The notes under the pieces are model-generated. The model searched no databases, had not been told where the DNA came from, and saw only the letters and a list, made by a program, of their open reading frames with translations. Below, in pieces: positions 32,697-41,801 of a stretch of DNA of 64,000 nt (position 1 is its first letter; every line of letters starts with the position of its first letter). The translations under genes were made by a program, and so were the position numbers. Source of the stretch: Mycobacterium malmoense (GTDB lineage Bacteria; Actinomycetota; Actinomycetes; Mycobacteriales; Mycobacteriaceae); contig NZ_CP080999.1 of the NCBI RefSeq assembly GCF_019645855.1, positions 3,224,001 through 3,288,000 on the forward strand, given 5' to 3'.

Positions 32697-33215
32697 ATGA
32701 GGAATCGGAACGGTCGGCGGCGACTCGTTCTCGCCATCGCCGCGCTCGGCGTGGTCGCGTTGGCAACCGCTCTGTCGGCCTGTTCCGGCAAGAGTGGCCA
32801 GCCATCCGCCGCCCCAAGTTCGAGTCCGGCTTTCTCGAGCACAACCGTCATGGTGGACGGCAACAAGCACACGATGATCACGCGAGTCGACTGCAATAAC
32901 TCGGCCGCGCAACCGAGCGCGACGCCGGCGGAGTCGGGGGACCTGACCACCCGCATCAGTGTTCACGACGATTCGGCATCGATAGCGCTGGCCCTGTCGG
33001 ACGAAAAACCGCCAAGCATCGACGGCTTTGCTATTTCGCTCAAGGCGGGATCCGGTCAGTATCAGCTGCCCTATCAGTCACCCCAGTCGCCGACCCAAGT
33101 CCAAGCAACCAAGGACGGCACGAGTTACACGGTGACCGGAACGGGCCAAGCGACGACACCCGGCCAAGGCGGCACGCGCCGGGTCACGTTCGGGATCCAC
33201 GTGACCTGCCCCTGA
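32697..33215 (+). CDS. LpqH-family (19-kDa antigen-like) lipoprotein
   Basis: This 172-residue protein has a lipoprotein signal ending in LATALSAC, with Cys29 as the lipidation site. A Ser/Pro-rich linker leads to the LpqH-type domain: TTVMVDGNKHTMITRVDC and ATKDGTSYTVTGTGQATTPG, ending GIHVTCP. The conserved Cys pair likely forms a disulfide. LpqH-family proteins are surface lipoproteins that trigger TLR2 and adhesion. A strong ribosome site TGGAGGTGAG precedes ATG 32697. It is one of several paralogs mycobacteria usually have; the exact ortholog is not assigned. Confidence 0.85.
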   Translation: MRNRNGRRRLVLAIAALGVVALATALSACSGKSGQPSAAPSSSPAFSSTTVMVDGNKHTMITRVDCNNSAAQPSATPAESGDLTTRISVHDDSASIALALSDEKPPSIDGFAISLKAGSGQYQLPYQSPQSPTQVQATKDGTSYTVTGTGQATTPGQGGTRRVTFGIHVTCP

Positions 33216-33227
33216 CCGGGACACCCG

Positions 33228-34253
33228 TTGTCCAACCGCGACCGCCTCTGCGATGCTGGCAGCTTGGACATCTTCGCGGAGTGGCAAAACGGCGGGACCG
33301 AACTGCGGTGGCGGTCGACAACCGCCGCCAACGATAGACGGGAAGTCAGCGTGTTCAGCCGCCGCTGCGGCACGCCCGGGGCACCCGCACTGGTGCTGGT
33401 GCACGGCTTCCCGACGTCGAGCATCGACTATTTCGCCTTGGCCGGGGAACTGGGATCGGAGTTCGACATGTTCGTGCTGGACTTCCCCGGCTATGGGCTG
33501 TCCGACAAGCCGCCGGCGCCGCACGTCTATTCCCTATACGACGACGCGCGTCTGCTCGTCCACGCGATCACCCAGGTGTGGAAGCTGACCGAATATCGCA
33601 TGCTCACCCACGATCGCGGCAGCAGTGTCGGCATGATCGCGCTGGAGATGTTGGCGGCCCAAGACCCGCCGGCCGCCCCCGTCGACCTCATTTTGACGAA
33701 TGGCAATATCTACCTCCCGCTCTCCAACCTCACCGTGTTCCAGGCCGCGCTGCTCGACCCCGCCACCGGGCGGGGCACGGCGGCCGCCACCACACCGGAG
33801 ATGCTGGCGGCCGGATTGGGTGCCAGCGCCTTCATGCCCCGGCGGACACCGGAAGACCCGGAGATCTCCGCGCTGGCGAAGTGCTTCGCCCACAATGACG
33901 GAATCGGCGTGCTGCCGGACACCATCCAATACCTCAACGAGCGCGCCGCGGATGAAACCGGTTGGCTGGAAGCGCTTTCCAAGAACCCCGTCAACACCAC
34001 GGTGGTGTGGGGCGTGCACGACAACATCGCGCCCCTGCGCGTTCCCAACCATGTCTGGCAGACCTACCTGAAGGGCAAGCCCGGCCGGAACCGCTACTGG
34101 GTGGTGCCCGGCGCCGATCACTATGTGCAGTGCGACGCCCCCGGGCAGTTGGCGCAGATCGTCCGCCTCACAGCCGAGGGCGGGGACATCGCGCTTCAAA
34201 CGCTCGGCAACCAACCCGACGGCGCCGTCCTGGTGGACCAAAGCGACTCATAA
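33228..34253 (+). CDS. Alpha/beta hydrolase, epoxide-hydrolase/dehalogenase-like
   Basis: This 341-residue protein starts at TTG 33228. It has the oxyanion HGFPTSSIDYF and the nucleophile elbow THDRGSSVGMI, with Asp as nucleophile, which marks epoxide hydrolases and haloalkane dehalogenases rather than serine esterases. The acid is probably in VWGVHDNIAP and the His in PGADHYVQCD. The halide-stabilising Trp typical of dehalogenases is not evident, so an epoxide-hydrolase role is somewhat more likely. It follows the LpqH-like gene by 12 bases. The substrate is unknown. Confidence 0.78.
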   Translation: MSNRDRLCDAGSLDIFAEWQNGGTELRWRSTTAANDRREVSVFSRRCGTPGAPALVLVHGFPTSSIDYFALAGELGSEFDMFVLDFPGYGLSDKPPAPHVYSLYDDARLLVHAITQVWKLTEYRMLTHDRGSSVGMIALEMLAAQDPPAAPVDLILTNGNIYLPLSNLTVFQAALLDPATGRGTAAATTPEMLAAGLGASAFMPRRTPEDPEISALAKCFAHNDGIGVLPDTIQYLNERAADETGWLEALSKNPVNTTVVWGVHDNIAPLRVPNHVWQTYLKGKPGRNRYWVVPGADHYVQCDAPGQLAQIVRLTAEGGDIALQTLGNQPDGAVLVDQSDS

Positions 34254-34264
34254 TGCCGTCGCGT

Positions 34265-34317
34265 GTCACGCTGGCGTGACGCTCGAAAGCGGGCGCCACA
34301 CTGGCGTGACGTTCGAG
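34265..34317. repeat. Repeated GC-rich hairpin units between convergent genes
   Basis: GTCACGC-tg-GCGTGAC at 34265-34280 is a perfect inverted repeat. Two direct copies of a 17-bp unit, CTGGCGTGACGCTCGAA (34271-34287) and CTGGCGTGACGTTCGAG (34301-34317), follow. They lie between the stops of the hydrolase and the convergent P450 gene. They probably act as a terminator or belong to a dispersed repeat family. Confidence 0.6.
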
Positions 34318-34333
34318 GGTGAACCAGCTCGCT

Positions 34334-35530
34334 TTATCCGGTGATAACCGGCAGCTTCGCCCATCCCCGCACGCTCGACGTGTGGGCCTTGCTGGCGTTG
34401 GCGTAGTCGACTTCCCACTCCGGCCAACGCTTGATGACCTCCTCCAGCGCCACCCGCGCCTGCATGCGCGCCAATGCCGACCCCAGACAGAAGTGAAGCC
34501 CATGGCCGAAGCTGAGATGGGTGGCGCCGCGATGGATGTCGAATCTCTCCCCATCGGGATACCTGCGCTCGTCACGGTTGGCGGATCCGTTGAGCAACAA
34601 CATGATCGAGCCCTCAGAAATCATGGTGCCACGGCATTCGACGTCGCGGGCGACATAGCGCGCCTGCACCGGCGACGGCGTCTCGTAGCGCAGGACCTCC
34701 TCGATGGCCATCGGAATCAGCGAGGGGTCGGCCACGATCTGCCGGCGCTGGTCGGGGTGCTCGGCCAGCAGTTGACCGATGAAACCGATCAGACGGGTCG
34801 TCGTCTCATTGCCCGCGCCGGCGATCATGCTGGTGTAGAGCAGCACCTCGGACCTGGTCAGCCGCCGCGTCGCTCCGTCGTCGTCGACCTCGGCGTTGAG
34901 CAGCTGCGTCATCAGATCGTCGGAAGGATGCTCCACCCGCCAGTCGATGTAGTTGGAAAACATCTCGTGGCTGTGCTCCAAAAAGTCTTGCGGGACGGCC
35001 CGAAAAGTGCCCTCCTTCAGCGTGAGTTGACTGCCGCCCCGGTCGCGGATCGCTTCCTGGTCGTCTTCGGGGATGCCCAGTAGGTAGCCGATCGTGCGCA
35101 TCGGGACCATCGCGCCGAGGTCCTCGACGAAGTCGAACCGTCCCGAGCCCACCAGTGGGTCAAGGGCACGCGCACAGAACGCGCGCGTGAGGGGCTCGAT
35201 CGCCTCCATTCGCCGCGGCGTGAAAACCTTTGAGAGCACATGGCGATGAACATCGTGGATCGGCGGGTCCTCGAAGAGGATGACCCCGGGCGGAACGTCG
35301 ATGCCGCTCATGATGATGTCCATGGTGGTGCCACGGCCCGACCGGTAGGTATCGAAGTTCATCAGCTCACGGGCGACGTCCTCGTAGCGGCTGAGCGCGA
35401 AGAAGTTGTACTTGTCGTTGTGGTAGAGCGGGGCGTCGTCACGAAGCCGCTTCCAGATCGGGTACGGATCGTCGTCGATGTCGAAATCGAACGGGTCGTA
35501 GTAGACCTCGGCCGTGCCTGTCCCGGTCAT
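34334..35530 (-). CDS. Cytochrome P450, paired with an LLM enzyme
   Basis: This 398-residue P450 has the I-helix AGAGNETTTRLI, the ExxR motif in IEEVLRYETPS, and the haem loop LSFGHGLHFCLGSALARMQA. The N-terminus MTGTGTAEVYYDPFDFD lacks a membrane anchor, as in soluble bacterial P450s. The ATG at 35530 overlaps the stop of the upstream LLM gene by 4 bases (ATGA), so both are co-translated. A ferredoxin is not adjacent. The family is not assigned; the pairing suggests sequential oxidation of one substrate. Confidence 0.88.
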   Translation of the reverse strand: MTGTGTAEVYYDPFDFDIDDDPYPIWKRLRDDAPLYHNDKYNFFALSRYEDVARELMNFDTYRSGRGTTMDIIMSGIDVPPGVILFEDPPIHDVHRHVLSKVFTPRRMEAIEPLTRAFCARALDPLVGSGRFDFVEDLGAMVPMRTIGYLLGIPEDDQEAIRDRGGSQLTLKEGTFRAVPQDFLEHSHEMFSNYIDWRVEHPSDDLMTQLLNAEVDDDGATRRLTRSEVLLYTSMIAGAGNETTTRLIGFIGQLLAEHPDQRRQIVADPSLIPMAIEEVLRYETPSPVQARYVARDVECRGTMISEGSIMLLLNGSANRDERRYPDGERFDIHRGATHLSFGHGLHFCLGSALARMQARVALEEVIKRWPEWEVDYANASKAHTSSVRGWAKLPVITG

Positions 35531-36519
35531 AGTGGTGTCTTTCTCCGCGACAGGGCCTCGGGCAACACGACGTCGCCGACGCGCTTGAGATAGGGCCACG
35601 CGACGTCCGGCGGCAGCCCACCGCACAGTGGCGCCAGGTTGAGGATCTGGCCGGCGCGAACCCGCGAAATCGCTTCCGGGACAGAAATAATCACGTGTGA
35701 CGCCGCGGCGTCCCGCAGCTCGGCGACAGTTGTCACGTGCGAGAAACCCGCCGATGTCTGGTTGCCGGGGTTCCACTCGGCATAGGTTCGCGCGTCATGG
35801 AGCAGATGCTCGCCCAGCTCCGACCAGGCCTGCTCCACGTCGTCGGCGACGAAGACAACGGATGGGTGGTCACGGTCGGGAAGCATCGTCGGCCCGGGCT
35901 GATGGCCGTGCTCGCGGCAGGCGGCCTCGTAGGCCTCCGACATGCCGGGGACATTGGCGTTGGCCAACAGGCCCAGGCCGTATCTGCCCGCGCGCCGGGC
36001 CGCCGCCACGCTTCCGCCGCCCCACGTCAGTCCCGGCCCGCCGGCGGTCCGTGGGCGCGGTGTCACCATGATCCGTTGTCCGTCTTCGACGACGGTTTCG
36101 CCGGCGAGCAGGCGGCGCAGCAGGGCGAGCTTCTCGTCGGCGAGCCGGCCGCGATCCCGCAGCGTCAACCCGAAGTGCTCGAATTCCTCGGGCCGGTACC
36201 CCAGGGCCAGGATGTACGACGCCCGCCCGCCGCTGAGGAGGTCGAGGACCGCCATGTCCTCGGCGAGTCGTACGGGTTCGTAGAACGGAAGGATCAGGAT
36301 CAGGCTGAGCGCCAGACGTTGGGTGCGCGCGGCCGCCGCCGACGCCAACAAAAACGGCGACGGCAGGTAGCCGTCGTCGGATCCGTGGTGCTCGCAGAAG
36401 ACGCCGGCGAGGCCGCCATGATCCTCGGCCCACGCGCACATCTCGGGCACGGCGGCATACAGCGCGGCCGGGGACGCGCCCCAGGTCGGGGCGCGCATAT
36501 CGAAGCGCAGCGTGAACAC
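35527..36519 (-). CDS. LLM-class flavin/F420-dependent oxidoreductase
   Basis: This 330-residue TIM-barrel enzyme starts at GTG 36519 after CTAGGAGCTGGGT (AGGAG). Characteristic parts are GVFCEHHGSDDGYLPSPFLL, LALSLILILPFYEPVRLAED, and RASYILALGYRPEEFEHFG. The EHHGSDDGY variant is typical of one mycobacterial LLM subgroup. The first gene of a two-gene operon with the P450. Expected activity is F420H2- or FMNH2-dependent oxygenation or reduction. It is followed upstream by about 70 bases and then a decayed reductase gene. Confidence 0.85.
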   Translation of the reverse strand: MFTLRFDMRAPTWGASPAALYAAVPEMCAWAEDHGGLAGVFCEHHGSDDGYLPSPFLLASAAAARTQRLALSLILILPFYEPVRLAEDMAVLDLLSGGRASYILALGYRPEEFEHFGLTLRDRGRLADEKLALLRRLLAGETVVEDGQRIMVTPRPRTAGGPGLTWGGGSVAAARRAGRYGLGLLANANVPGMSEAYEAACREHGHQPGPTMLPDRDHPSVVFVADDVEQAWSELGEHLLHDARTYAEWNPGNQTSAGFSHVTTVAELRDAAASHVIISVPEAISRVRAGQILNLAPLCGGLPPDVAWPYLKRVGDVVLPEALSRRKTPL

Positions 36520-36587
36520 ACCCAGCTCCTAGACAACCTAATATTTGTGTCAGTACGCTACGTGGCCTCCGAGATCTGCGTCAACGT

Positions 36588-37086
36588 TTACTCAAACGCG
36601 TGCCGCGGCAGAGTTGCCGGGATGTCCAGCGAGCTCAGCGGGCCCGGCCGCGCGTCGACGACGTACGGGATCGCGTTGACCACCCGCATGGCCGTGGAAA
36701 CGAGGCGAAGCCGGGAAAGATGCCCGAGGCTTAGAAGGATCCGCCGCCGGACTTGGCCGCCGCCTTGAGTTGGTCGCGCCGGTCCGGGACGAAGTACGAC
36801 GGCGGGTACACCAGGCTCGTCGACGACGTCGACACGGCGTTGATGCCCGCTTCCAGGAGGCGCAGGTAGTCGGGGACGGCGGCGCCAGCGATCAGCGCAT
36901 CGGCATCGTCGGTGGCCGTAACCTCCAGTGGCTCAATGCCGGCCAACTCACCTGCGTCCCTGCCGACCTTGTCGGGCGAATGAACCCATACGCCAACAAG
37001 TTCCAGATCCGGTCGCCGGCATCGATAGCGATCGCCCCGACTCCGCCGGTGGACCAGACGACGGCACGGATCGGCCCGGACATCAT
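36588..37086 (-). pseudogene. Decayed amine-dehydrogenase/DHDPR-like gene
   Basis: The ATG at 37086 with an AGAGGAGGGC ribosome site is intact and opens MMSGPIRAVVWSTGGVGAIA. The reading frame shifts, continuing as PDLELVGVWVHSPDKVGRDA and ending in a stop at 36731. The family C-terminus, MRVVNAIPYVVDARPGPLSS, reappears at about 36588-36690 in another frame. Compared with the intact paralog at 6741-7826, the middle two thirds are missing. It is a frameshifted and internally deleted pseudogene. Confidence 0.75.
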
Positions 37087-37302
37087 GCCCTCCTCTTTTC
37101 TGGTGGGCTTTTCTGGTGGGCGCGCGGCACGTTCGAGGTATGGCCAAGCACCATGACCTAACATTTGTTCTACTGGCCAAGTCCGGGTGGATACGAGGAC
37201 GGCCCGGGCCGGCGCGGCTCAAACTTCGGCTAACGTAATGCCAGCCGGCTGCAACCCGCGGCGGACGTGGTGTGCCGGTCCCGATGTGGAAGGTGGTCGT
37301 GG

Positions 37303-38508
37303 GTGTCGGAACGGTCTCCTAACCCACTCGAGGAACTCACGCTGCAACAACTGCGGCTCCGCACCAGCATGAAGTGGCGTGCCCACCCGGCCGACGTGTT
37401 GCCGCTCTGGGTCGCGGAGATGGACGTCAACCTGGCGCCGACGGTGGCCGACGCCCTCCACAGGGCAATCGACAACGGCGACACCGGATATCCCTACGGC
37501 ACCGCGTTTGCCGAAGCGGTCGCCGAATTCGCTTCTCGGCGTTGGCAATGGCACGACCTGGAGGTCGGCCGCACCGCGATCGTTCCCGACGTCATGCTCG
37601 GTGTCGTCGAGATGCTGCGGCTGGTCACCGACCGCGGTGACGCCGTCGTCGTCAACCCACCGGCATACGCCCCGTTCTACGCGTTCGTGTCGCACGACGG
37701 CCGCCGAATAGTCGAGGCGCCGCTTGACGTGGACGGACGAATCGACTTGGACGCCTTGGCGGATGCGTTCACCCGTGCGTGCGCGTCGGGCGGGAGGGTC
37801 GCGTACCTGTTGTGCAACCCGCACAACCCGACGGGGTCGGTGCATACGTTCGACGAACTACGCGGGGTCGCCGATCTGGCCCGCCGGTTCGGTGTCCGGG
37901 TGGTGTCGGACGAGATTCACGCCCCGGTCATTCTGTCGGGGTCGCGATTCGTCCCGTATCTCACCGTCCCCGGCGCGGAGAACGCCCTCGCCCTGACGTC
38001 CGCCTCGAAGGCGTGGAACCTTTCCGGGCTGAAGGCGGCGTTGGCCATTGCCGGCCCGGAGGCGGCCGCTGACCTCCGCCGGATGCCGGAGGAGGTCAGC
38101 CACGGCCCAAGCCATCTGGGTGTCATCGCGCACGCGGAAGCATTCCGCAGCGGCGGCGACTGGCTCGACACGCTGCTGCACGGTCTGGACGTGAACCGAA
38201 CGTTGCTGCGAAATCTGGTCGACGAACACCTTCCGGGAGTGAAATGCCAACGGCCGCAGGGCACTTACCTGGCATGGCTCGATTGTCGGGGGCTCGGCTT
38301 TGACGACGAGGTCACCGATGGGCTTGCGGCGGTGGCCGATTTGTCCGGGCCGGCCCGCTGGTTTCTTGACCACGCGCGCGTCGCGCTCAGTTCTGGCCAC
38401 GTCTTCGGAGCCGGCGGAACCGGGCATGTGCGGTTGAACTTCGCCACCTCGCAAGCCATCCTCGCCGAGGCCATGTGGCGAATGGGCGCCGCCCTGAAGG
38501 GCCGGTAG
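37303..38508 (+). CDS. MalY/PatB-type PLP-dependent C-S lyase / aminotransferase
   Basis: This 401-residue fold-type I PLP enzyme has the typical MalY/PatB N-terminus LRTSMKWRAHPADVLPLWVA and EMDVNLAPTVADAL. The PLP lysine is in LTSASKAWNLSGLKAA, with the cofactor-binding CNPHNPTGSVH and SDEIHAPV. The family cleaves cystathionine or cysteine C-S bonds or transaminates. It fits Rv2294 by memory of order. GTG 37303 follows GGAAGGTGG with good spacing. It has no close partner in this window. SseB, two genes upstream, also acts on sulfur, though the two are not in one operon. Confidence 0.87.
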   Translation: MSERSPNPLEELTLQQLRLRTSMKWRAHPADVLPLWVAEMDVNLAPTVADALHRAIDNGDTGYPYGTAFAEAVAEFASRRWQWHDLEVGRTAIVPDVMLGVVEMLRLVTDRGDAVVVNPPAYAPFYAFVSHDGRRIVEAPLDVDGRIDLDALADAFTRACASGGRVAYLLCNPHNPTGSVHTFDELRGVADLARRFGVRVVSDEIHAPVILSGSRFVPYLTVPGAENALALTSASKAWNLSGLKAALAIAGPEAAADLRRMPEEVSHGPSHLGVIAHAEAFRSGGDWLDTLLHGLDVNRTLLRNLVDEHLPGVKCQRPQGTYLAWLDCRGLGFDDEVTDGLAAVADLSGPARWFLDHARVALSSGHVFGAGGTGHVRLNFATSQAILAEAMWRMGAALKGR

Positions 38509-38568
38509 CGGAAATATGTTCGGAAAGACCCGTTTTCACCTAGGCGGACGTTCCCTCGGTGCCGCGGT

Positions 38569-38760
38569 TCAGGCCGCGGAAGCCTTCAGCGGTTTCTTGA
38601 TGCCCAGCAGGAATGGCAGCGTGCTCAACTCGAACTTCGCCATCTTCCCCAGCCGGCCGAAGAAGCTGCGCTCGGGGGCGCCGGTGCCACGTCCGACGTG
38701 GCGAGGTCGATGTAATGTGTCGACGTTTCGCCGATGCCTTCGAAGTTGTGGCCTGTCGTG
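38569..38760 (-). pseudogene. Unassigned protein-like remnant in the gap before dhmA
   Basis: The 337-base gap 38509-38845 has no complete gene. On the minus strand two frames contain protein-like stretches. One reads GHNFEGIGETSTHYIDLATS. The other, ending at the TGA 38569-38571, reads FFGRLGKMAKFELSTLPFLL then GIKKPLKASAA. They may be a frameshifted remnant of one gene, but I do not recognise the family. Confidence 0.3.
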
Positions 38761-38845
38761 CTCTGCCTCAATGAAATCTGCACTGGACGAATTCGCGCCG
38801 GGGAGAGAGGCTTGCAGGGGTGCCGACCCACCGGAGGAGCCGAAT

Positions 38846-39751
38846 ATGGATGTGCTGCGAACCCCAGACTCCCGATTCGAAAATCTGGAGGGCTATCCGT
38901 TCGTAGCGAACTACCTCGACGTGGCCGCGGGCGACACCCCGCCGCTGCGCATGCACTTCCTCGACGAGGGTCCGGCCGATGGCCCGCCGATCGTGCTGCT
39001 GCACGGCGAGCCCACATGGAGCTACCTGTACCGCACGATGATTCCGCCGCTGGCGGACGCGGGCAACCGGGTGCTTGCGCCCGACCTGATCGGGTTCGGC
39101 CGCTCCGACAAGCCCAGCCGGATCGAGGATTACACCTACCTCCGGCACGTCGAGTGGGTGACGTCGTGGTTTGAGCGCCTCAACCTGAAGGACGTCACGC
39201 TGTTCGCGCAGGACTGGGGATCGCTCATCGGTCTGCGCATCGCCGCCGAGCGGGGTGACCGGATCGCGCGACTGGTGGTGGCGAACGGTTTCCTTCCCAC
39301 AGCGGAGCGACCTACGTCCCCTGCCTTCTTCGTGTGGCGGGCCTTTGCGCGCTATTCCCCCGTCTTGCCGGCCGGCCGCATAGTCTCCGCCGGCACCGTC
39401 CGCAGAGTTTCCCCTAAGGTGCGGGCCGGTTACGACGCGCCCTTCCCGGACAAGACGTATCAGGCCGGGGCCCGCGCGTTCCCCAATTTGGTGCCAACAG
39501 CACCGAATGATCCGGCGATTCCGGCCAATCGGGCGGCCTGGGACGGGCTGGGCCGCTGGGAAAAGCCCTTCCTGGCGATCTTCGGAGCACGCGATCCCAT
39601 TCTCGGGCGAGCGGACCGTCCTCTGATCAAGCACATCCCCGGCGCGGCCGGCCAGCCGCACGCGCGCATCAACGCCAGCCACTTCATCCAAGAAGACGCC
39701 GGACCCGAGCTGGCCGATCGTTTGTTGTCCTGGCAGCAGGCCCTACGCTAA
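38846..39751 (+). CDS. dhmA: Haloalkane dehalogenase DhmA
   Basis: This 301-residue alpha/beta hydrolase has the haloalkane-dehalogenase signatures. The nucleophile Asp is in LFAQDWGSLIGLRIA. The halide-binding region HGEPTWSYLYR carries a Glu beside the Trp-type motif. The acid is in FGARDPILGRADRP and the His in INASHFIQEDAGPE. Length and sequence match mycobacterial DhmA/Rv2296; the M. avium enzyme has been shown to be active (from memory). It hydrolyses carbon-halogen bonds in the cytoplasm. ATG 38846 follows GGAGGAG at 38833-38839. Confidence 0.9.
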   Translation: MDVLRTPDSRFENLEGYPFVANYLDVAAGDTPPLRMHFLDEGPADGPPIVLLHGEPTWSYLYRTMIPPLADAGNRVLAPDLIGFGRSDKPSRIEDYTYLRHVEWVTSWFERLNLKDVTLFAQDWGSLIGLRIAAERGDRIARLVVANGFLPTAERPTSPAFFVWRAFARYSPVLPAGRIVSAGTVRRVSPKVRAGYDAPFPDKTYQAGARAFPNLVPTAPNDPAIPANRAAWDGLGRWEKPFLAIFGARDPILGRADRPLIKHIPGAAGQPHARINASHFIQEDAGPELADRLLSWQQALR

Positions 39752-39758
39752 GGCCACC

Positions 39759-40790
39759 TCACCGCGTGTTGACCAGTCGCGTGATGCCGCGCAGCACGGC
39801 CCTGCTGGCCGCGTGACGGACCCGATCGAGCGCCGAGCCGGCCTCCGGCGGCGACGCCGCTCCGAGGCGCGGGAACAGTGCGAGCGCATTGGTGCGCTCG
39901 ATCGCCGCACGAGCGTCGGGGCCGAGTCCGGGGTAGGTTTCCAGGCCGGCGGCGAACAACTTGCCGGCCGCGAGGGGTGCGAAGGGCCAGTCGGAGCCGA
40001 AGGTGACGTGTCCGGGCTTGGCGAAGGCAAGCAGGCTCGGCAGCGCCGCGGCGCTGGAGGACAAGGCGGTGTCGAAGTAGAAGCCCGCGAAGTCATCCAG
40101 GCTGTCCGCCAGGCTGCGCCCGGTGTCGCCCATGATGGCGACCGCCATCCGGTGCGAGGCGTAGGGCACGAATCCGCCCGCGTGGCTGAGGATGAACTTG
40201 ATGTTCGGATACTTGTGACAGAGGCCGTTTCGGACGAGAAGATACGCCGCGCGGGTGGTATCGAGCAGGAAGTCGGCGGCGAACGGTGCCACGCCGTCTA
40301 CCGCGGGGCCCGGCAGGTCGGCGGGATGGATGAACACCACCGCCGAACGTGCGTCCAGCGCGGCGAACAGGTCGTCCTGCCCGTCCTGGCCAAGGTAGGT
40401 CCCCGCGCTGTTGGCCAGCACCACAATCCCGTCCGCGTGTAGTTCGTCGAGTGACCTGGCGACCTCGCCGACGGACTCGCGCAGATGGGGCATGGGGATG
40501 GTGGCAAAGAATCCGAACCGATCGGGTTGAGCCGCAACGAGTTCGGCGAGATAGTCGTTGATGTCCCGCGCAAGCGAGGTGGCATCGGCGGCGCTCGGCA
40601 CAAACGCGGTGCCCGGCGTGGACACCGAGAGTATCGCGGTAGCGACGTTCAGTTCGCCCATGGTCTGCAACGACCCATCCGGGCTCCACTCCGGCACGCC
40701 GCGATTGCGCGCCTCATCGATCCCGGCCTTCAGCAATGCGTCCCGGTAGAAGGATGGGATGACATGGTGGTGGGTGTCGATCCGCAACAT
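39759..40790 (-). CDS. Amidohydrolase (ACMSD-like decarboxylase/hydrolase)
   Basis: This 343-residue TIM-barrel metallo-enzyme opens MLRIDTHHHVIPSFYRDALL, with the metal-binding HxH. Later ligands are IHPADLPGP, ILSHAGGFVPY and FGSDWPFAPL. This set fits amidohydrolase_2 enzymes of the aminocarboxymuconate-semialdehyde-decarboxylase type, which decarboxylate or hydrolyse aromatic-pathway acids. Start ATG 40790. It converges on dhmA with an 8-base gap. The 282-base gap upstream (40791-41072) shows no gene. Confidence 0.83.
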   Translation of the reverse strand: MLRIDTHHHVIPSFYRDALLKAGIDEARNRGVPEWSPDGSLQTMGELNVATAILSVSTPGTAFVPSAADATSLARDINDYLAELVAAQPDRFGFFATIPMPHLRESVGEVARSLDELHADGIVVLANSAGTYLGQDGQDDLFAALDARSAVVFIHPADLPGPAVDGVAPFAADFLLDTTRAAYLLVRNGLCHKYPNIKFILSHAGGFVPYASHRMAVAIMGDTGRSLADSLDDFAGFYFDTALSSSAAALPSLLAFAKPGHVTFGSDWPFAPLAAGKLFAAGLETYPGLGPDARAAIERTNALALFPRLGAASPPEAGSALDRVRHAASRAVLRGITRLVNTR

Positions 40791-41072
40791 CGTTGGGCCG
40801 CTCCTTTTTGGGGTCCTTTTGGGGGCTTTGGACCATCAGTAGTCTGGAATACCCCCACCCGCAAGCGCCGGAACTATGTCCTCGCGGTGCTGGTCCACGG
40901 CTGCCAGTACCCGCCCGGCGGGCTGTCCAGCCGCGCGGTGTCATCGCGCAGGCCAGGATCCGGATCGCGCGATGCGTAACGCTGGATCGTACTGCGCCGC
41001 TTGAAGTTTCGGTTTTATACCCCACCGCCGCCTTCTCGCCAGTTAGAAGGCTGATTCGCCCATGTGGCAGTG

Positions 41073-41801
41073 TCACCGAGTGACGGCCAGCACGGCTTCG
41101 GCCAGCTCGGGACGGCAGACCACCAGGTCCGGCAGCTTCGGGTCCGGTTGGTTGTACGCCAAGGCGGACCCGTCGATGCGGGAAGTGTGCAAACCCGCGG
41201 CCCGGGCCACCGCCACCGGGGCGGCCGAGTCCCATTCGAACTGGCCGCCGGCGTGTACGTAGACATCGGATAAACCCTGGACGATCGACGCCACCTTGGC
41301 TCCGGCGGAACCCATTTCCACCAGGGTGCCGTCCAACGCGTCGCGGACGGATAGCGCGATCGCGGGCGGTCGGGTACGGGAGACCACGATGCGCGGCTTG
41401 CCCGGTGCGGCGGGCGGGGCATCAACGTGAGGCGTCGCTAGCGTGATTCCCTGCGCCGGCAGCGCCACCGCACCGGCAACGAGCTCGCCGGCCTGCCAGA
41501 GCGCGACGTGCACCGCCCAGTCGTCGCGCCCGAGCTCGGAGAATTCGCGCGTCCCGTCGAGCGGATCGACGATCCACACCCGCTCCGAGGCCAATCGAAC
41601 GGGGTCGTCGGCGCCCTCCTCGGACAGCACCGCGTCGCCGGGCCGCTCGGCCGTGAGAGCTTCCAGCAGAAAGTCGTGGGATCGCTTGTCCCCCGCCGCT
41701 TTCCGCTCGCTCGTGTCGGCGTTGGCAAACTCCTCGCGCACTCCCAATAACAGCCGGCCCGCCTCGGTGGCCAAACGCGCGGCCAGTGCGTGATCATTCA
41801 T
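41073..41801 (-). CDS. CysQ-like 3'(2'),5'-bisphosphate nucleotidase
   Basis: This 242-residue inositol-monophosphatase-fold enzyme has the lithium-sensitive motif set: VLSEEGADD, WIVDPLDGTREFSELG and FEWDSAAPVAVARAAG. The family dephosphorylates 3'-phosphoadenosine-5'-phosphate or related substrates. M. tuberculosis CysQ (Rv2131c) has the same blocks but is longer (267 residues, from memory) and sits by cysS/mshC. The context here differs, so this may be a paralog. ATG 41801 is listed. The neighbours give no sulfur-pathway clue. Confidence 0.78.
   Translation of the reverse strand: MNDHALAARLATEAGRLLLGVREEFANADTSERKAAGDKRSHDFLLEALTAERPGDAVLSEEGADDPVRLASERVWIVDPLDGTREFSELGRDDWAVHVALWQAGELVAGAVALPAQGITLATPHVDAPPAAPGKPRIVVSRTRPPAIALSVRDALDGTLVEMGSAGAKVASIVQGLSDVYVHAGGQFEWDSAAPVAVARAAGLHTSRIDGSALAYNQPDPKLPDLVVCRPELAEAVLAVTR

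Noticed and set aside
40791..41072. Possible gene upstream of the amidohydrolase on the minus strand
   Set aside because: The only frame there is Gly/Arg/Pro-rich without a ribosome site or protein-like pattern, and overlaps the start of the amidohydrolase.
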